Made by a program: the position numbers and the translations under genes. From positions 1-35,898 of the forward strand of contig JAKAEE010000029.1 of NCBI GenBank assembly GCA_021820065.1: a DNA stretch of 35,898 nt, in the 5' to 3' direction. Below the pieces are notes generated by a model, which was given only the letters and a program-made list of their open reading frames with translations, searched no databases and was not told where the DNA came from. Positions 13,527 through 23,400 of this stretch are shown here, piece after piece; positions within the stretch are counted from its first letter, which is position 1, and every line of letters starts with the position of its first letter. The DNA is from Bacteroidota bacterium. Its GTDB lineage: Bacteria > Bacteroidota > Ignavibacteria > Ignavibacteriales > Melioribacteraceae.

Positions 13527-15023
13527 TTATTTTTGTGCATCTACATATTTTCTTATCTTACTATGTTTGCGTCCATAGAAAATATAGATCATCATTCCTA
13601 TAGCCAGCCATATAAATAAACGCAGCCAGTTTTCTTCCGGTAACGAAAACATTAGCATCAAACAAGTTACTACACCGGCAATAGGCACAAATGGAAACCA
13701 TGGCGATTTGAAAGGGCGCTCGGCATCTGGATGAGTTCTACGCATAATTAAAACCGCCGAACATACAATCACAAAAGCAAACAATGTTCCAATGTTTACC
13801 AGCTCTGCCAAGATTCTTAACGGAAGCAATCCGGCTAAAGTTGAAACGAAAATTCCCGTTAATATTGTGGACTTCCACGGAGTTCTAAATTTATCATGCA
13901 CCGCACCAAAAAAGCTTTCCGGAAGCAGTCCGTCTCGCGCCATTGCTAAAAACACACGCGGCTGGCTTAGCATCATCACAAGAAGAACGGAAGTAATGCC
14001 CGCAACTGCACCTAATGAAACCAATACCTGCGCCCAATGCAATCCGACCTGACCAAAAGCATCCGACACGGGGGCATCAATATTTATTTTATTATACGGA
14101 ACCATTCCCGTTAAAACGGCAGAGACGGCTATATACAAAATTGTGCAAAGAATTAGAGAAGTAATAATTCCAATCGGAACATCGCGTTGAGGATTCTTTG
14201 CTTCTTCAGCGTGAGTTGAGACTGAATCAAATCCGATGTATGCAAAAAAGATCATCGCTGCACCAGCAAGCACACCTACCGGCATTCCTCCTAAACCGGT
14301 TTCACCGAAAACAGTTTTACCAAAAAAACTAACACCGGTATAACCATACGGTGCAAATGGTGTCCAGTTAGCTGTGTTGATATACATTGCACCAACCACA
14401 ATAACAAACAGAACAATAACAAGCTTGATACCAACAACCACTGCATTGAATCCTGCACTTTCTCTTATTCCTTTTACAAGAATTGCCGTTATTATTAAAG
14501 CAATCATAATGGCAGGAAAATCTATCACCGAGCCCGTAATCCATAACATTCCGGTATCGGGATTAAAATCGAACGGCGCCCGTGTTAATGCAAGCGGAAG
14601 TTTAACATGCCATGTGCCGAGAAAATCTTGAAAGTATTGCGACCATCCGTGTGCGACCGTTGCAGAAGCAACTGCATATTCCAGGATTAAATCCCAACCA
14701 ATAATCCACGCCATCATTTCTCCCAAAGTAGCATAAGCGTAAGTATATGCTGAACCGGCAACGGGCACCATAGAAGCAAATTCGGCATAACAGAGAGCGG
14801 CAAAAATGCAGGCGATTCCTGAAACTGCGAATGAAAGAATTACTGCAGCGCCGGCTTTATCATGTGCGGCAATTCCCGTGAGTACAAAAATTCCTGTTCC
14901 TATGATTGCCCCGACACCCAAGCTTGTCAAAGCAACCGGACCAAGGATTCTGCGTAATCTATTTTCCCCATGAAGCTCTTCCAATAGAACGTGCAGTGGT
15001 TTTTTGATAAACAGTTTTTTCAT
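13527..15023 (-). CDS. APC-family amino acid permease (cationic amino acid type)
   Basis: This 498-residue inner-membrane transporter has about 12-13 hydrophobic segments. The first membrane segment contains GVGAIIGTGIFVLTG, the APC substrate-binding Gly-rich motif, followed by YAEFASMVPVAGSAYTYAY. A later segment reads FFAYIGFDSVSTHAEEAKNP, typical of the cationic amino acid transporter (CAT/YfnA) branch. Likely substrates are Lys, Arg or related amino acids, by family resemblance only. It is a single-gene unit with its own terminator. GAGGATCG precedes the ATG. Confidence 0.9.
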   Translation of the reverse strand: MKKLFIKKPLHVLLEELHGENRLRRILGPVALTSLGVGAIIGTGIFVLTGIAAHDKAGAAVILSFAVSGIACIFAALCYAEFASMVPVAGSAYTYAYATLGEMMAWIIGWDLILEYAVASATVAHGWSQYFQDFLGTWHVKLPLALTRAPFDFNPDTGMLWITGSVIDFPAIMIALIITAILVKGIRESAGFNAVVVGIKLVIVLFVIVVGAMYINTANWTPFAPYGYTGVSFFGKTVFGETGLGGMPVGVLAGAAMIFFAYIGFDSVSTHAEEAKNPQRDVPIGIITSLILCTILYIAVSAVLTGMVPYNKINIDAPVSDAFGQVGLHWAQVLVSLGAVAGITSVLLVMMLSQPRVFLAMARDGLLPESFFGAVHDKFRTPWKSTILTGIFVSTLAGLLPLRILAELVNIGTLFAFVIVCSAVLIMRRTHPDAERPFKSPWFPFVPIAGVVTCLMLMFSLPEENWLRLFIWLAIGMMIYIFYGRKHSKIRKYVDAQK

Positions 15024-15476
15024 CGATCCTCTAGTTTTGATTGAAGATTTATTTTGTTATTTCACATTGTTCCGTCATTTGTTCTTATGCTAAATCTCAG
15101 CTAGCTTTTTATTAAATTTTTGCAAATATTAGATTTTCTTTCAGTAATCGCAATTATAAAATTTGAAGCTTTACTGAGCAATTTTTTGATTTGACGTCCT
15201 AAAGGATTTATTTATATCTCAAAACGTCTTCCCGACAATATTTTTTAGAAAAGATTCTAATACCTTATTACGTTTTATTATTTCCAATTCACTTGTGCAA
15301 TATTTTATGAACTCATTTATATAGATAATGCAGAATTGATTATTTGATATGCAACAGCGTGTTTTTTTTGTCATAATTTTGGTTGATTTAAGAACAAAGG
15401 ATTTGTAAATTATAATCAGAATTATTGCTCCTATTATAAATATTTTTAGCATCCTTCTATAAACAAAGAGGTTATT
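15024..15476. other. Divergent AT-rich intergenic region, 453 bp
   Basis: This lies between the leftward permease and the rightward octaheme cytochrome gene and must carry both promoters. A possible promoter toward the cytochrome is TTGATT at 15383-15388 with TAAATT at 15406-15411 (17 bp apart), which is weak evidence in DNA this AT-rich. A 77-codon leftward frame here is AT-driven and not believable as a gene. Confidence 0.4.
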
Positions 15477-16715
15477 ATGAAGTCAAAATTCATTTACATG
15501 TGTTGTGCTATAGTTCTCTTGTCAAGTTACATCTTCGCACAGAATTGTATCGATTGTCATTCAAAAGTAACGCCGAACATCGTTAGCGATTGGAAACTAA
15601 GCAAGCATTCTCAGAATGAAGTCGGCTGCACCGAATGCCATGGCAGTGATCACACAAAAGTTGACGACTACGCAAAAGCAAAAACTCCAACACCGGAAAC
15701 ATGCAACAACTGTCACGACACACAAGTAGCGCAGTTCAAAAAAGGCAAGCACGCATTTGCATGGGCGGCAATGAAAGCGATGCCCACAACACACATGCAG
15801 CCAATGGTGTTAATCGACGGCATGAAAGGTTGCGGCGCTTGTCACAAAGTTGGTACAAAGAGCGAAGAGGAAATTCAAAAATTGAAATCGGAAGGTTCAA
15901 TGTTCGGTCATGCTTCTTGCGATGCATGTCATACTCGTCACACTTTTTCCGTAAAGGAAGCAAAGCAACCGCAAGCATGTCAAACATGTCACATGGGGTT
16001 TGATCATCCGCAATGGGAAATGTATTCCGGCTCAAAACACGGTGTGAGATATTTACTTAAACAAAATGGAAACTTGCCCGAAGACACCGCAGCGCCAACA
16101 TGTCAAACATGTCACATGCCGAATGGAAACCATGAGGTAAGAACAGCATGGGGATTTCTGGCTGTTCGTCTTCCTATGCCCGAAGATAAACAATGGACAG
16201 AGGACAGAGTAACAATTCTTCAAGCACTTGGAGTGTTGGACCCCTCTGGAAAACCAACCGGAAGACTTGACGTTGTGAAAGCTGCCGATGTTGCTCGACT
16301 TGATCAACAATCATGGCAAACGGAAAGAGATAAAATGATTGGCATCTGTAAGAACTGCCACTCAACAAGTTTTGCTAAAGCCGAATTGGAAAAAGGCGAT
16401 AACATGATTAAGCAAGCAGATCATTTGATGGCGCAAGCAATCAGAATAGTTGCCGGATTATACAAAGACGGAGTGATAAAAAAACCGGTAAGCTACGCTT
16501 ACGATTTCCCGGACTTGCTAACATTTCATGACGCACCAACAGTTATAGAACAAAAGCTGTTTGTAATGTTTCTAGAACACAGGATGAGAACATTTCAAGG
16601 AACTTTCCATGCCAATCCGGATTATGCTTTGTGGTACGGTTGGAGCGAGATGCAACGCGACTTAAGTGAGATAAAAGAAAAAGCTGAAGAGATGAGAAGA
16701 GCTGATAAAAAATAA
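15477..16715 (+). CDS. Exported octaheme cytochrome c, hydroxylamine oxidoreductase-like
   Basis: The 412-residue precursor has a signal peptide (residues 1-21, ending SYIFAQ) and exactly eight CxxCH motifs: CIDCH, CTECH, CNNCH, CGACH, CDACH, CQTCH, CQTCH and CKNCH. The C-terminal signature TFQGTFHANPDYALWYGW and the final helix are those of the octaheme HAO family. Members oxidise hydroxylamine or, in the reductive branch, act on nitrite/hydroxylamine in the periplasm; the sequence alone does not tell which. There is no NapC/NrfH-type quinol dehydrogenase beside it, so its electron partner is encoded elsewhere. AAAGAGG precedes the ATG, and it is followed by a terminator shared with the convergent hydrogenase operon. 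Confidence 0.88.
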   Translation: MKSKFIYMCCAIVLLSSYIFAQNCIDCHSKVTPNIVSDWKLSKHSQNEVGCTECHGSDHTKVDDYAKAKTPTPETCNNCHDTQVAQFKKGKHAFAWAAMKAMPTTHMQPMVLIDGMKGCGACHKVGTKSEEEIQKLKSEGSMFGHASCDACHTRHTFSVKEAKQPQACQTCHMGFDHPQWEMYSGSKHGVRYLLKQNGNLPEDTAAPTCQTCHMPNGNHEVRTAWGFLAVRLPMPEDKQWTEDRVTILQALGVLDPSGKPTGRLDVVKAADVARLDQQSWQTERDKMIGICKNCHSTSFAKAELEKGDNMIKQADHLMAQAIRIVAGLYKDGVIKKPVSYAYDFPDLLTFHDAPTVIEQKLFVMFLEHRMRTFQGTFHANPDYALWYGWSEMQRDLSEIKEKAEEMRRADKK

Positions 16716-16738
16716 TTGCAAATAAAAATTATAATACC

Positions 16739-16774
16739 GGGAGAAGAGTAAAATAAACTTTATACTCTTCTCCC
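16739..16774. terminator. Bidirectional terminator between the cytochrome and the hydrogenase operon
   Basis: GGGAGAAGAGTA and TACTCTTCTCCC form a 12-bp stem with a 12-nt AT-rich loop. AT-rich tracts on both sides (ATAAAAATATTTT on the right) make it usable in both directions. Confidence 0.8.
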
Positions 16775-16785
16775 ATAAAAATATT

Positions 16786-17268
16786 TTACTGAAGTCCTAT
16801 CTCATCCATAATCATTTTACATGCAGCAGGAATTGAATTCTTAACCTCTCTGGTTAATCCCACCGAAACTTCTTCTGGAATTAATTTGATCTGTACAACA
16901 ATAATTTTTGTTTCAACTCCGCAATTATTTTTTAATTCTTTTAATAAATTAGATGTAGGTGCTTGATGCATTGAAAAATCATCACATTTAATCTCCGGCA
17001 TATCATTCACATCAAGCTGAAAAGTTAGTCCAGCATTTTTTCCAAAATCTACTGCATCAACTATAATTATTTTTTTTGGTTTTTTTTCGCTTAAAATTAT
17101 ATTAAACAATATCTCCCTAACACTTAACCCGGTGTTGCATACAAAAACATTTGACGGGATTTGGAAACTTTTTTGCAAATACTCAACAACTTCGGGCCCA
17201 AAACCATCATCCCCAAATAAAATATTACCGCATCCTAAAACCATTATTTCTTTTTCCAAATAATTCAT
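16786..17268 (-). CDS. [NiFe] hydrogenase maturation protease
   Basis: The product has 160 residues, of the HycI/HybD/FrhD endopeptidase family that trims the C-terminus of the hydrogenase large subunit after nickel insertion. Visible are VLGCGNILFGDDGFGPEVV at the N-terminus, IIIVDAVDFG in the middle and DDFSMHQAP, giving the usual acidic and His nickel-sensing residues. The substrate is very probably MvhA just upstream, whose C-terminus still carries a 25-residue tail after DPCLSCATH. An internal ATG at 17244 would give a start closer to the family norm. A hairpin in the 73-bp gap to mvhA may lower or separate its expression. Confidence 0.87.
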   Translation of the reverse strand: MNYLEKEIMVLGCGNILFGDDGFGPEVVEYLQKSFQIPSNVFVCNTGLSVREILFNIILSEKKPKKIIIVDAVDFGKNAGLTFQLDVNDMPEIKCDDFSMHQAPTSNLLKELKNNCGVETKIIVVQIKLIPEEVSVGLTREVKNSIPAACKMIMDEIGLQ

Positions 17269-17283
17269 TTTTGATATTAAATA

Positions 17284-17310
17284 AAAGGTGCAGCTTTTTA
17301 CTGCACCTTT
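17284..17310 (-). terminator. Hairpin between mvhA and the maturation protease gene
   Basis: On the minus strand AAAGGTGCAG and CTGCACCTTT form a perfect 10-bp stem with a 7-nt loop, followed by TATTT. It could be a partial terminator, or an mRNA-stabilising structure at the end of the hydrogenase transcript. Confidence 0.7.
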
Positions 17311-17341
17311 GAAGTATTAAGTTACAATAACCTTAACCACC

Positions 17342-18793
17342 TCAATTTTTAAAAGAGTTAATTAAATGACCAAGTGAATCCAAAATATCAATACGTACAG
17401 CCAATCGTCCGTTAAGATCATGAGTTGCACATGATAGACACGGATCGTATGCGCGTATTGCCATTTCAACACGATTCAAAATACCCTGATCATATTTTCC
17501 GTCTTTAATCAACAACTTAGCTGTTTGATTGACGGACATGTTGATAGGAGCATTATTATGCGTTGTTCCTACTATTAGATTCATATTGGTCACTAAACCT
17601 TTATCATCTGTTTCATAATCATGAATCAAAGTTCCTCTGGGTGCTTCAACACAACCCACGCCTCTTGCTGCTCTTGGGGTAACGGGTATTCTGGTTTCTC
17701 TGCTTAAAATTTCCGGATCGTGTAAAAGTTCTACAGCATGTTCGGCATTGTAAAGGAGTTCTATCAACCGGGCCCAATGATACAAAAGAGTAAGTTGAGC
17801 AGGTCTTCCAAATTTTGATCTGAATTCTTCAAATTCTTTTTGGGCAAGCGGTGTTGCTATTTTATCTGCAACATTTATTCTTGCCAATGAATTTGTTCTA
17901 TAAATTCCTTTTGGATTAATATGATCCATTGAAAAACCTTCTCCCCAAGCTTTTGCGTATGGGAATTTTAAATAAGACCAATTTTCAATTCTCTCTCCGA
18001 TAAAATCTGTGTACTTATCATAAGTAAAATCAACGTATGCTCCATCGGGTTTCATAAGTCTCAGCTTGCCGTCGTAAACATTAAAAGTGCCATCATCTGT
18101 AACCGTTCCCATAAATCCGGTGTTGATTACACCAAGCGTTTTAACAGTATCAAGATATTTTGGGAATATATTTTCTTTTGCAAATGCCATAGAGAATTTG
18201 GCAAATTCTAAAACTTCTTCCGCCATCGGAAGTAATTTATCTCTTTCTTTTGGTGTAAGAGGTTTGCTAAAACCTCCTGGAACTGCTGTAACAGGGTGAA
18301 TTGATTTGCCCGAAATTATCTCCAACATCTCAGCTCCGAGATGACGATTTCGTACAACTTTTTTTCCTATTTCGGGATTTGCTTGTGCAATTCCAATTAC
18401 ATTTCTGACAGAATAATCTGCATCAGGACCCATCACAAAGTCAGGTCCCGATAAAAAGAAGAAGTGTAGAATATGTTCTTCGGTATAAGCAATGCTATTG
18501 CACAAGTCACGAAGTTTTTTGCCAGCCGGAGGCGGTTGAACACCAAAAACCGCATCGTTAGCTTTTGCAGAAGCTAAATGATGAGACCAAGGACATACTC
18601 CACAAATGCTTGTAACAATTCTCGGAATTTCTTCTACTGGTCTTCCAATGCAAAATTTCTCGAATCCTCTTAGTTCAACAACGTTAACTCTTGAATCCGC
18701 AACATTTCCATTATCATCAAGTTGGATTGTTACTCTGGCATGTCCTTCAATTCTAGAAACCGGTTGAATAACTATTTGTTTACCCATTTTCAT
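17342..18793 (-). CDS. mvhA: Group 3c [NiFe] hydrogenase large subunit (MvhA-type)
   Basis: This 483-residue catalytic subunit activates H2 at the NiFe(CN)2CO site. The L1 motif is RGFEKFCIGRP...SICGVCPWSHH, with C64 and C67; the L2 motif is DPCLSCATH at 450-458, with C452 and C455. A 25-residue tail after H458 should be removed by the protease encoded downstream. The motifs fit the methyl-viologen-reducing, Hdr-linked group 3c. The ATG overlaps the mvhG stop (ATGA); a second ATG two codons on is also possible. Partners in the operon are MvhG and MvhD. No hyp maturation genes are in the window. Confidence 0.94.
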   Translation of the reverse strand: MKMGKQIVIQPVSRIEGHARVTIQLDDNGNVADSRVNVVELRGFEKFCIGRPVEEIPRIVTSICGVCPWSHHLASAKANDAVFGVQPPPAGKKLRDLCNSIAYTEEHILHFFFLSGPDFVMGPDADYSVRNVIGIAQANPEIGKKVVRNRHLGAEMLEIISGKSIHPVTAVPGGFSKPLTPKERDKLLPMAEEVLEFAKFSMAFAKENIFPKYLDTVKTLGVINTGFMGTVTDDGTFNVYDGKLRLMKPDGAYVDFTYDKYTDFIGERIENWSYLKFPYAKAWGEGFSMDHINPKGIYRTNSLARINVADKIATPLAQKEFEEFRSKFGRPAQLTLLYHWARLIELLYNAEHAVELLHDPEILSRETRIPVTPRAARGVGCVEAPRGTLIHDYETDDKGLVTNMNLIVGTTHNNAPINMSVNQTAKLLIKDGKYDQGILNRVEMAIRAYDPCLSCATHDLNGRLAVRIDILDSLGHLINSFKN

Positions 18794-19734
18794 TCCCTCC
18801 TTCCAGCTGTTGGTAAAGGTCTCAATCGTTTTTGACCGCCAATATAACGGTTAAAAGTTGCTCGGCGATCTTCAACAAGTTTTGCATCAAGTCCAATTGC
18901 AGAAAGCGCACTCATCATATCAACCATAGGATTAGCATCATTTCTAATGGGTCCGAAACATCCACGACAAGGCATAAATCCTTTAATACATCTTGGAATA
19001 TTTTCTCCGCCATTCAATGGTTTGCCGCATCCGGATTTTGTTACAGGTCCTAAACAAATCATTCCTTGTTCATTAAAACATCTTAAAGTATTATACTCAC
19101 CAGGAGTAAATTCTGCATCCTGTAATGGTCTTTTTAAGTTGAATGAACTTTTCTCTTCACGTTTTGTCGGGCAATCGTCGCATACACTTCTTTCCGGGAG
19201 TGAAAAGGGTTTTCCGCTTAACAGTGCTGTCAACGCTTCAAGGATAATTGCCGGGTTCATCGGGCAGCCGGGAATATATAAATCAACTTTAACTACTTCA
19301 TCTAGAGCATAAACTCTATCTGTAAGAGGAGGAATCTCAATAGTGGGTGTATTACCAGATTCAGTACTTTTAGAACCACGATAAACTTTATCATATAGTT
19401 CTTGTAGTTCATACATGTTAGCAAGAGCAGGTATTCCGCCAAAACATGCACATGAGCCAAGCGCAATAAGAACACCACATTGCTTGCGCATTTCTTCGGC
19501 TACATGTTTCTCTTTCTCATTTCTTATTCCACCTGAAATCATTCCTACATCAGCTTTAGGAATTTCCAGCTCAGATTTTTCACCTGTCTGCCCAAAATAT
19601 TTATGGTCCATTAATACAGGCATGTGAACAAACTGAAGAGAGGGTAAGACATCGAGAAGTTTTTCTCCTAAGTCAAGAATAGCCACCTCACATCCTCCAC
19701 AGATATTGAGCCATTCTTCAGCTACTGTTGCCAT
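18790..19734 (-). CDS. mvhG: [NiFe] hydrogenase small subunit (MvhG-type)
   Basis: The 314-residue electron-transfer subunit carries three Fe-S clusters. The proximal cluster ligands begin with C12 and C15 in ICGGCEVAIL; LIALGSCACFGG and DLYIPGCPMNP supply the others; the distal and medial clusters use the Cys-rich C-terminal half (VCDDC, CFNEQGMICLGPVTKSGCG, CRGCFGP). There is no Tat signal peptide, so it is cytoplasmic, as expected for group 3. The C-terminus overlaps mvhA. Confidence 0.94.
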   Translation of the reverse strand: MATVAEEWLNICGGCEVAILDLGEKLLDVLPSLQFVHMPVLMDHKYFGQTGEKSELEIPKADVGMISGGIRNEKEKHVAEEMRKQCGVLIALGSCACFGGIPALANMYELQELYDKVYRGSKSTESGNTPTIEIPPLTDRVYALDEVVKVDLYIPGCPMNPAIILEALTALLSGKPFSLPERSVCDDCPTKREEKSSFNLKRPLQDAEFTPGEYNTLRCFNEQGMICLGPVTKSGCGKPLNGGENIPRCIKGFMPCRGCFGPIRNDANPMVDMMSALSAIGLDAKLVEDRRATFNRYIGGQKRLRPLPTAGRRE

Positions 19735-19785
19735 TCAACCTCCTTTTTTTGCTTTCTTAAAAACAGCGGTTTTAAATACCACCAA

Positions 19786-19989
19786 TTAATTAACATTACC
19801 TTCAGCTTTTATCTCTTTAGCAATTCTTCTTGTGTAGATAAAGTATTTTCCCTCTTCTTCAACCAACTTAGTTTCAAATCCATCTTTGGAATATTTATCA
19901 AAATTCTCTTTTGCAGCATTTTCCGATTCATAATTAATTCCATCCCAAAAATATTTTTTACTATCTAATACTTTAGAATTATCTGCCAT
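19786..19989 (-). CDS. Small conserved-looking protein between mvhD and mvhG
   Basis: From ATG 19989, chosen because AGAGGA is well spaced in front of it, this encodes 67 residues (MADNSKVLDSKKYFWDGINY ... FIYTRRIAKEIKAEG). It is small, charged and soluble without Cys. The YFWDGxxYES...A...YxxDGFET pattern looks like a compact alpha/beta fold. I do not recognise a family. Its position inside the hydrogenase genes, with short gaps, suggests an accessory or assembly role. Confidence 0.65.
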   Translation of the reverse strand: MADNSKVLDSKKYFWDGINYESENAAKENFDKYSKDGFETKLVEEEGKYFIYTRRIAKEIKAEGNVN

Positions 19990-20025
19990 ATTTATCCTCT
20001 GCAATTATGAATTTAGAAAATATCT

Positions 20026-20436
20026 TCAGCAATAAGGACTAGGCCCTAATTTCTTAACTGTGTCAACAACTTCTTTCATGGTCTGGGCAAATTTTGGAGA
20101 TTCCGAAGCAGATATCCACTCGAGCCGAAATCTTTCTGGTTCTAATCCAAAGTCTTCAAGCATTAATGAAATAGCATCGGCTCTTTTCTGAGCACTTTTG
20201 TTCCCTTCTATATAATGACAATCGCCAATATGACATCCGCACATAATCACACCGTCAATACCTTTGGTTAGTGCATCAATTACAAGATTTGGATGCACCA
20301 TGTTTGAGCACATTACTCTAATAATTCTAACATTAGTGGGATATTGTAATCTAGAAACTCCTGCTAAATCAGCTCCCGCATACGAACACCAATTACAGCA
20401 GAAAGCAATTATTTTAGGTTCAAAATCTTTTGACAT
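20026..20436 (-). CDS. mvhD: Hydrogenase iron-sulfur subunit MvhD
   Basis: The product has 136 residues of the FlpD/MvhD family, which passes electrons from the hydrogenase to HdrA through a [2Fe-2S] cluster. Family cysteines are present: C13, C14, C17 (AFCCNWCSYAGAD), C43 (RVMCSNMV) and C66, C68, C73 (VIMCGCHIGDC). It starts 1 bp after the hdrA-like stop, with GGAGCT inside the end of that gene, which supports tight coupling. The presence of MvhD next to an HdrA is the main reason to call this an Hdr-linked hydrogenase. Confidence 0.93.
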   Translation of the reverse strand: MSKDFEPKIIAFCCNWCSYAGADLAGVSRLQYPTNVRIIRVMCSNMVHPNLVIDALTKGIDGVIMCGCHIGDCHYIEGNKSAQKRADAISLMLEDFGLEPERFRLEWISASESPKFAQTMKEVVDTVKKLGPSPYC

Positions 20437-20437
20437 G

Positions 20438-23400
20438 TTAAGCTCCTAAAATTGCATTTACCTGAGCATATAGTTGATCAAGTTTAAATCCTTTAACTAT
20501 TATTCCTTTCTTTGGACAAGTAGCTTGACAGCCGCCACATCCCTTGCAAGCAGATTCGTTTACTTCTACCATCTTTTTAACAACACCATTTCTCATAAAT
20601 TCAATCAAGGTTATGGCTTTAAATGGACACGGTTCGACACAGAAAGCACAACCGTCACAATTTTCTTCAATGACTTGTGAAATTGTAGCTTCGAGTTCTA
20701 TAAAATCTTTTGAAAGGATTGTTGCTGCCCTTGAAGCCGCTGCTTGAGCTTGAATTATACTTTCATCAATAGCTTTTGCAGAATGAGCTAAACCACATAA
20801 GAAAACTCCCTCAGTTGCAAAATCAATGGGACGTAATTTCATGTGAGCTTCGAGGAAAAATCCATCGCTCGTTAAAGGAACTTTCAAGAATTGGGCAACT
20901 GTTTTGTTTCCTTCGTCTGGAGTTACTCCGGCAGAGAGCACCACAAAATCAGTTGGTATTTCAATCGCAACTCTTAATGTTTGATCGAACACTTCAACTT
21001 GTAACCCATGACCATTTCTTGAGACTATCGGTTTAATGTCCTCATCATACCTTATAAAGGCAACACCTTTTTGTCTGGCTTTAGTATAATAACTTTCTCT
21101 AAATCCATAAGTTCGAATGTCTCTATACAAAATATATACGTTTGCATTTGGGGATATTTCTTTAATCTTGAGTGCATTCTTAATTGATTCAGAGCAGCAG
21201 ATTCTTGAACAATAAGGTCTTTCCTTATCACGTGAACCGACACATTGAATCAGAACGAAAGTTCTAGCCGGTTGCTTTTTCTTCTCTTTCAACCATTCAT
21301 TACCGGAAATTAATCTTTGTTCTAACTCAACATGCGTCATTACCGAGGTATCTTGTCCATATAAATACTCCGTTGGTTTGTATTCTTTAGCGCCACTCGC
21401 AACAATTACAACTCCATGTTCAAATTCCTTTTGAGTACCATTTGTAGTAATTATTGTTTTAAAGTGTCCAACAGAACCTTCTAAACTTTTAATTTCTGCC
21501 TGAGTATATACATTAATCTTGTTAATTGAGTTAACCCTTTGAATAATTTTTTTAAGTTCATCCTGTGGTTTTTCTCCATTCAACAAATATTGTATATGTC
21601 TAAGATTACCGCCAAGTTCTTTTTCTTTTTCTACTAAGTGAACTTCAAACCCTTGATTTGCAAGTTCAACTGCTGAAGTCATTCCAGCTAATCCGCCTCC
21701 AATAATGAGCGCTGCTTTAGTTACAGAGACATAACTCTTTTGCAGAGGTTCTAATAATCTTGCTTTTGCAACTGCGCTGCGTATTAAGTCTTTAGATTTT
21801 TCTGTTGCTTTTTCCGGTTCAAACATGTGAACCCAGGAACATTGATCACGTATATTTGCCATTTCAAAAAGGTAAGGGTTTAATCCAGCTTCGCGGATTG
21901 TATTTCTAAATAACGGCTCATGAGTCCGTGGTGTACATGAAGCAACTACAACCCTATTCAAATTATATTCTTTTATCTTCTCCTTAATAATTTCCTGTGT
22001 GTCGTTTGAGCATGTATATAAGTTGTTGTCTGCGAATACTACATCGGGCAACTTTTTAGAATATTCGACAACATCAGGTACGTTTACAACCCCAGCTATA
22101 TTTGTCCCACAGTGACATACGAACACTCCTATTCTTGGTTTCTTGCCTACAACATCTGTTTCGGGTGGATATTCTTTTTCGGCAATCAAGCTTCCTCTTA
22201 AATCACTTAACAACGATAAGACTCTCGATGCCGCTCCCGATGCATGCATAACGGTTTCGGGAATATCTTTTGGCTCGGTAAATGGACCTGCCACATAAAT
22301 TCCTTCACGTGAGGATTCAACCGGATTGAATACTGAAGTCTTGCAGAAATTAAATTCATTCAATTCAATACCAAATGTTTTGGCAATCTCTTTAACAGAC
22401 TTTGGCGGTTCCATTCCAACTGATAAGACTACCAGATCATACTCGGCTGAAACTTTTTTATCATCTTCTGTTAAATATTGTATTAAAAGATTTTTTGTAT
22501 ATGGAATTTCTTTAATGGAAGGAATTCGACAACGTATATATTTAACACCGCTGCTGATTGCTCTTTGATAATACTCATCAAAACCTTTGCCATGAGCTCT
22601 TACATCCATGAAAAAGATATCACACTCGAGATGACTGCCTATATGTTCTTTGGCAATCAATGCTTCTTTGGTAGCATACATGCAGCATACAGAAGAACAA
22701 TAATCTCTTTCGGCATCTCTTGAACCAACACATTGAATGAATGCAATCTTTTGGGGAGTCTGGCGGTCAGATGGGCGCAATACATGTCCTGAGAATGGAC
22801 CTGAAGCAGATAAAATTCTTTCGAACTCAATAGATGTTATAACATTAGGATAATCTCCATAACCAAGTTCAGGTTTAATCTTGGGGTCAAATAATTCAAA
22901 GCCTGGAGACAAAACAACTGCACCAACATTTAGCTCTATTTTTTCTTCCTGCTGTAAATAATCTATTGCCTTAGCCTCGCAAACAGTTTCACAAATTTTA
23001 CATTCATCATAATTCAGATGAATGCATTTTTCTCTATCGATCGCTGGAGTGTTAGGAACGGCTTGTGGATAAAGAATGTGAATTGCTGGTTTAGAATCAA
23101 GTCCTAAATTAAACGGATTTGGAATTGGTATAAGCGGATTTGTGCTTGTAAGGTTTGTTACAACTTTATTCGTTGGACAAATAAAATTGCATGCACCGCA
23201 AGACCAGCACATTTCATTATGTTTGCCAAATGGCGGTTCAACTTTTTTATTTGGACCTCTTCCGGAAAAACTTATTACATCTCTTCCCATTCTTTCTTCG
23301 CACATTCGAACACAAAGACCGCAATAAACACAATCATCGTTTTTTTTCTTTATTCTTGGTTCGCCAACTCCAAGATCAAAGGCAATTCGTCTGATGTTTT

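Noticed and set aside
15219..15452. A 77-codon leftward frame in the permease-cytochrome gap
   Set aside because: It is rich in Ile, Lys and Asn purely because of AT-rich DNA, and it occupies the region that must hold the cytochrome promoter.
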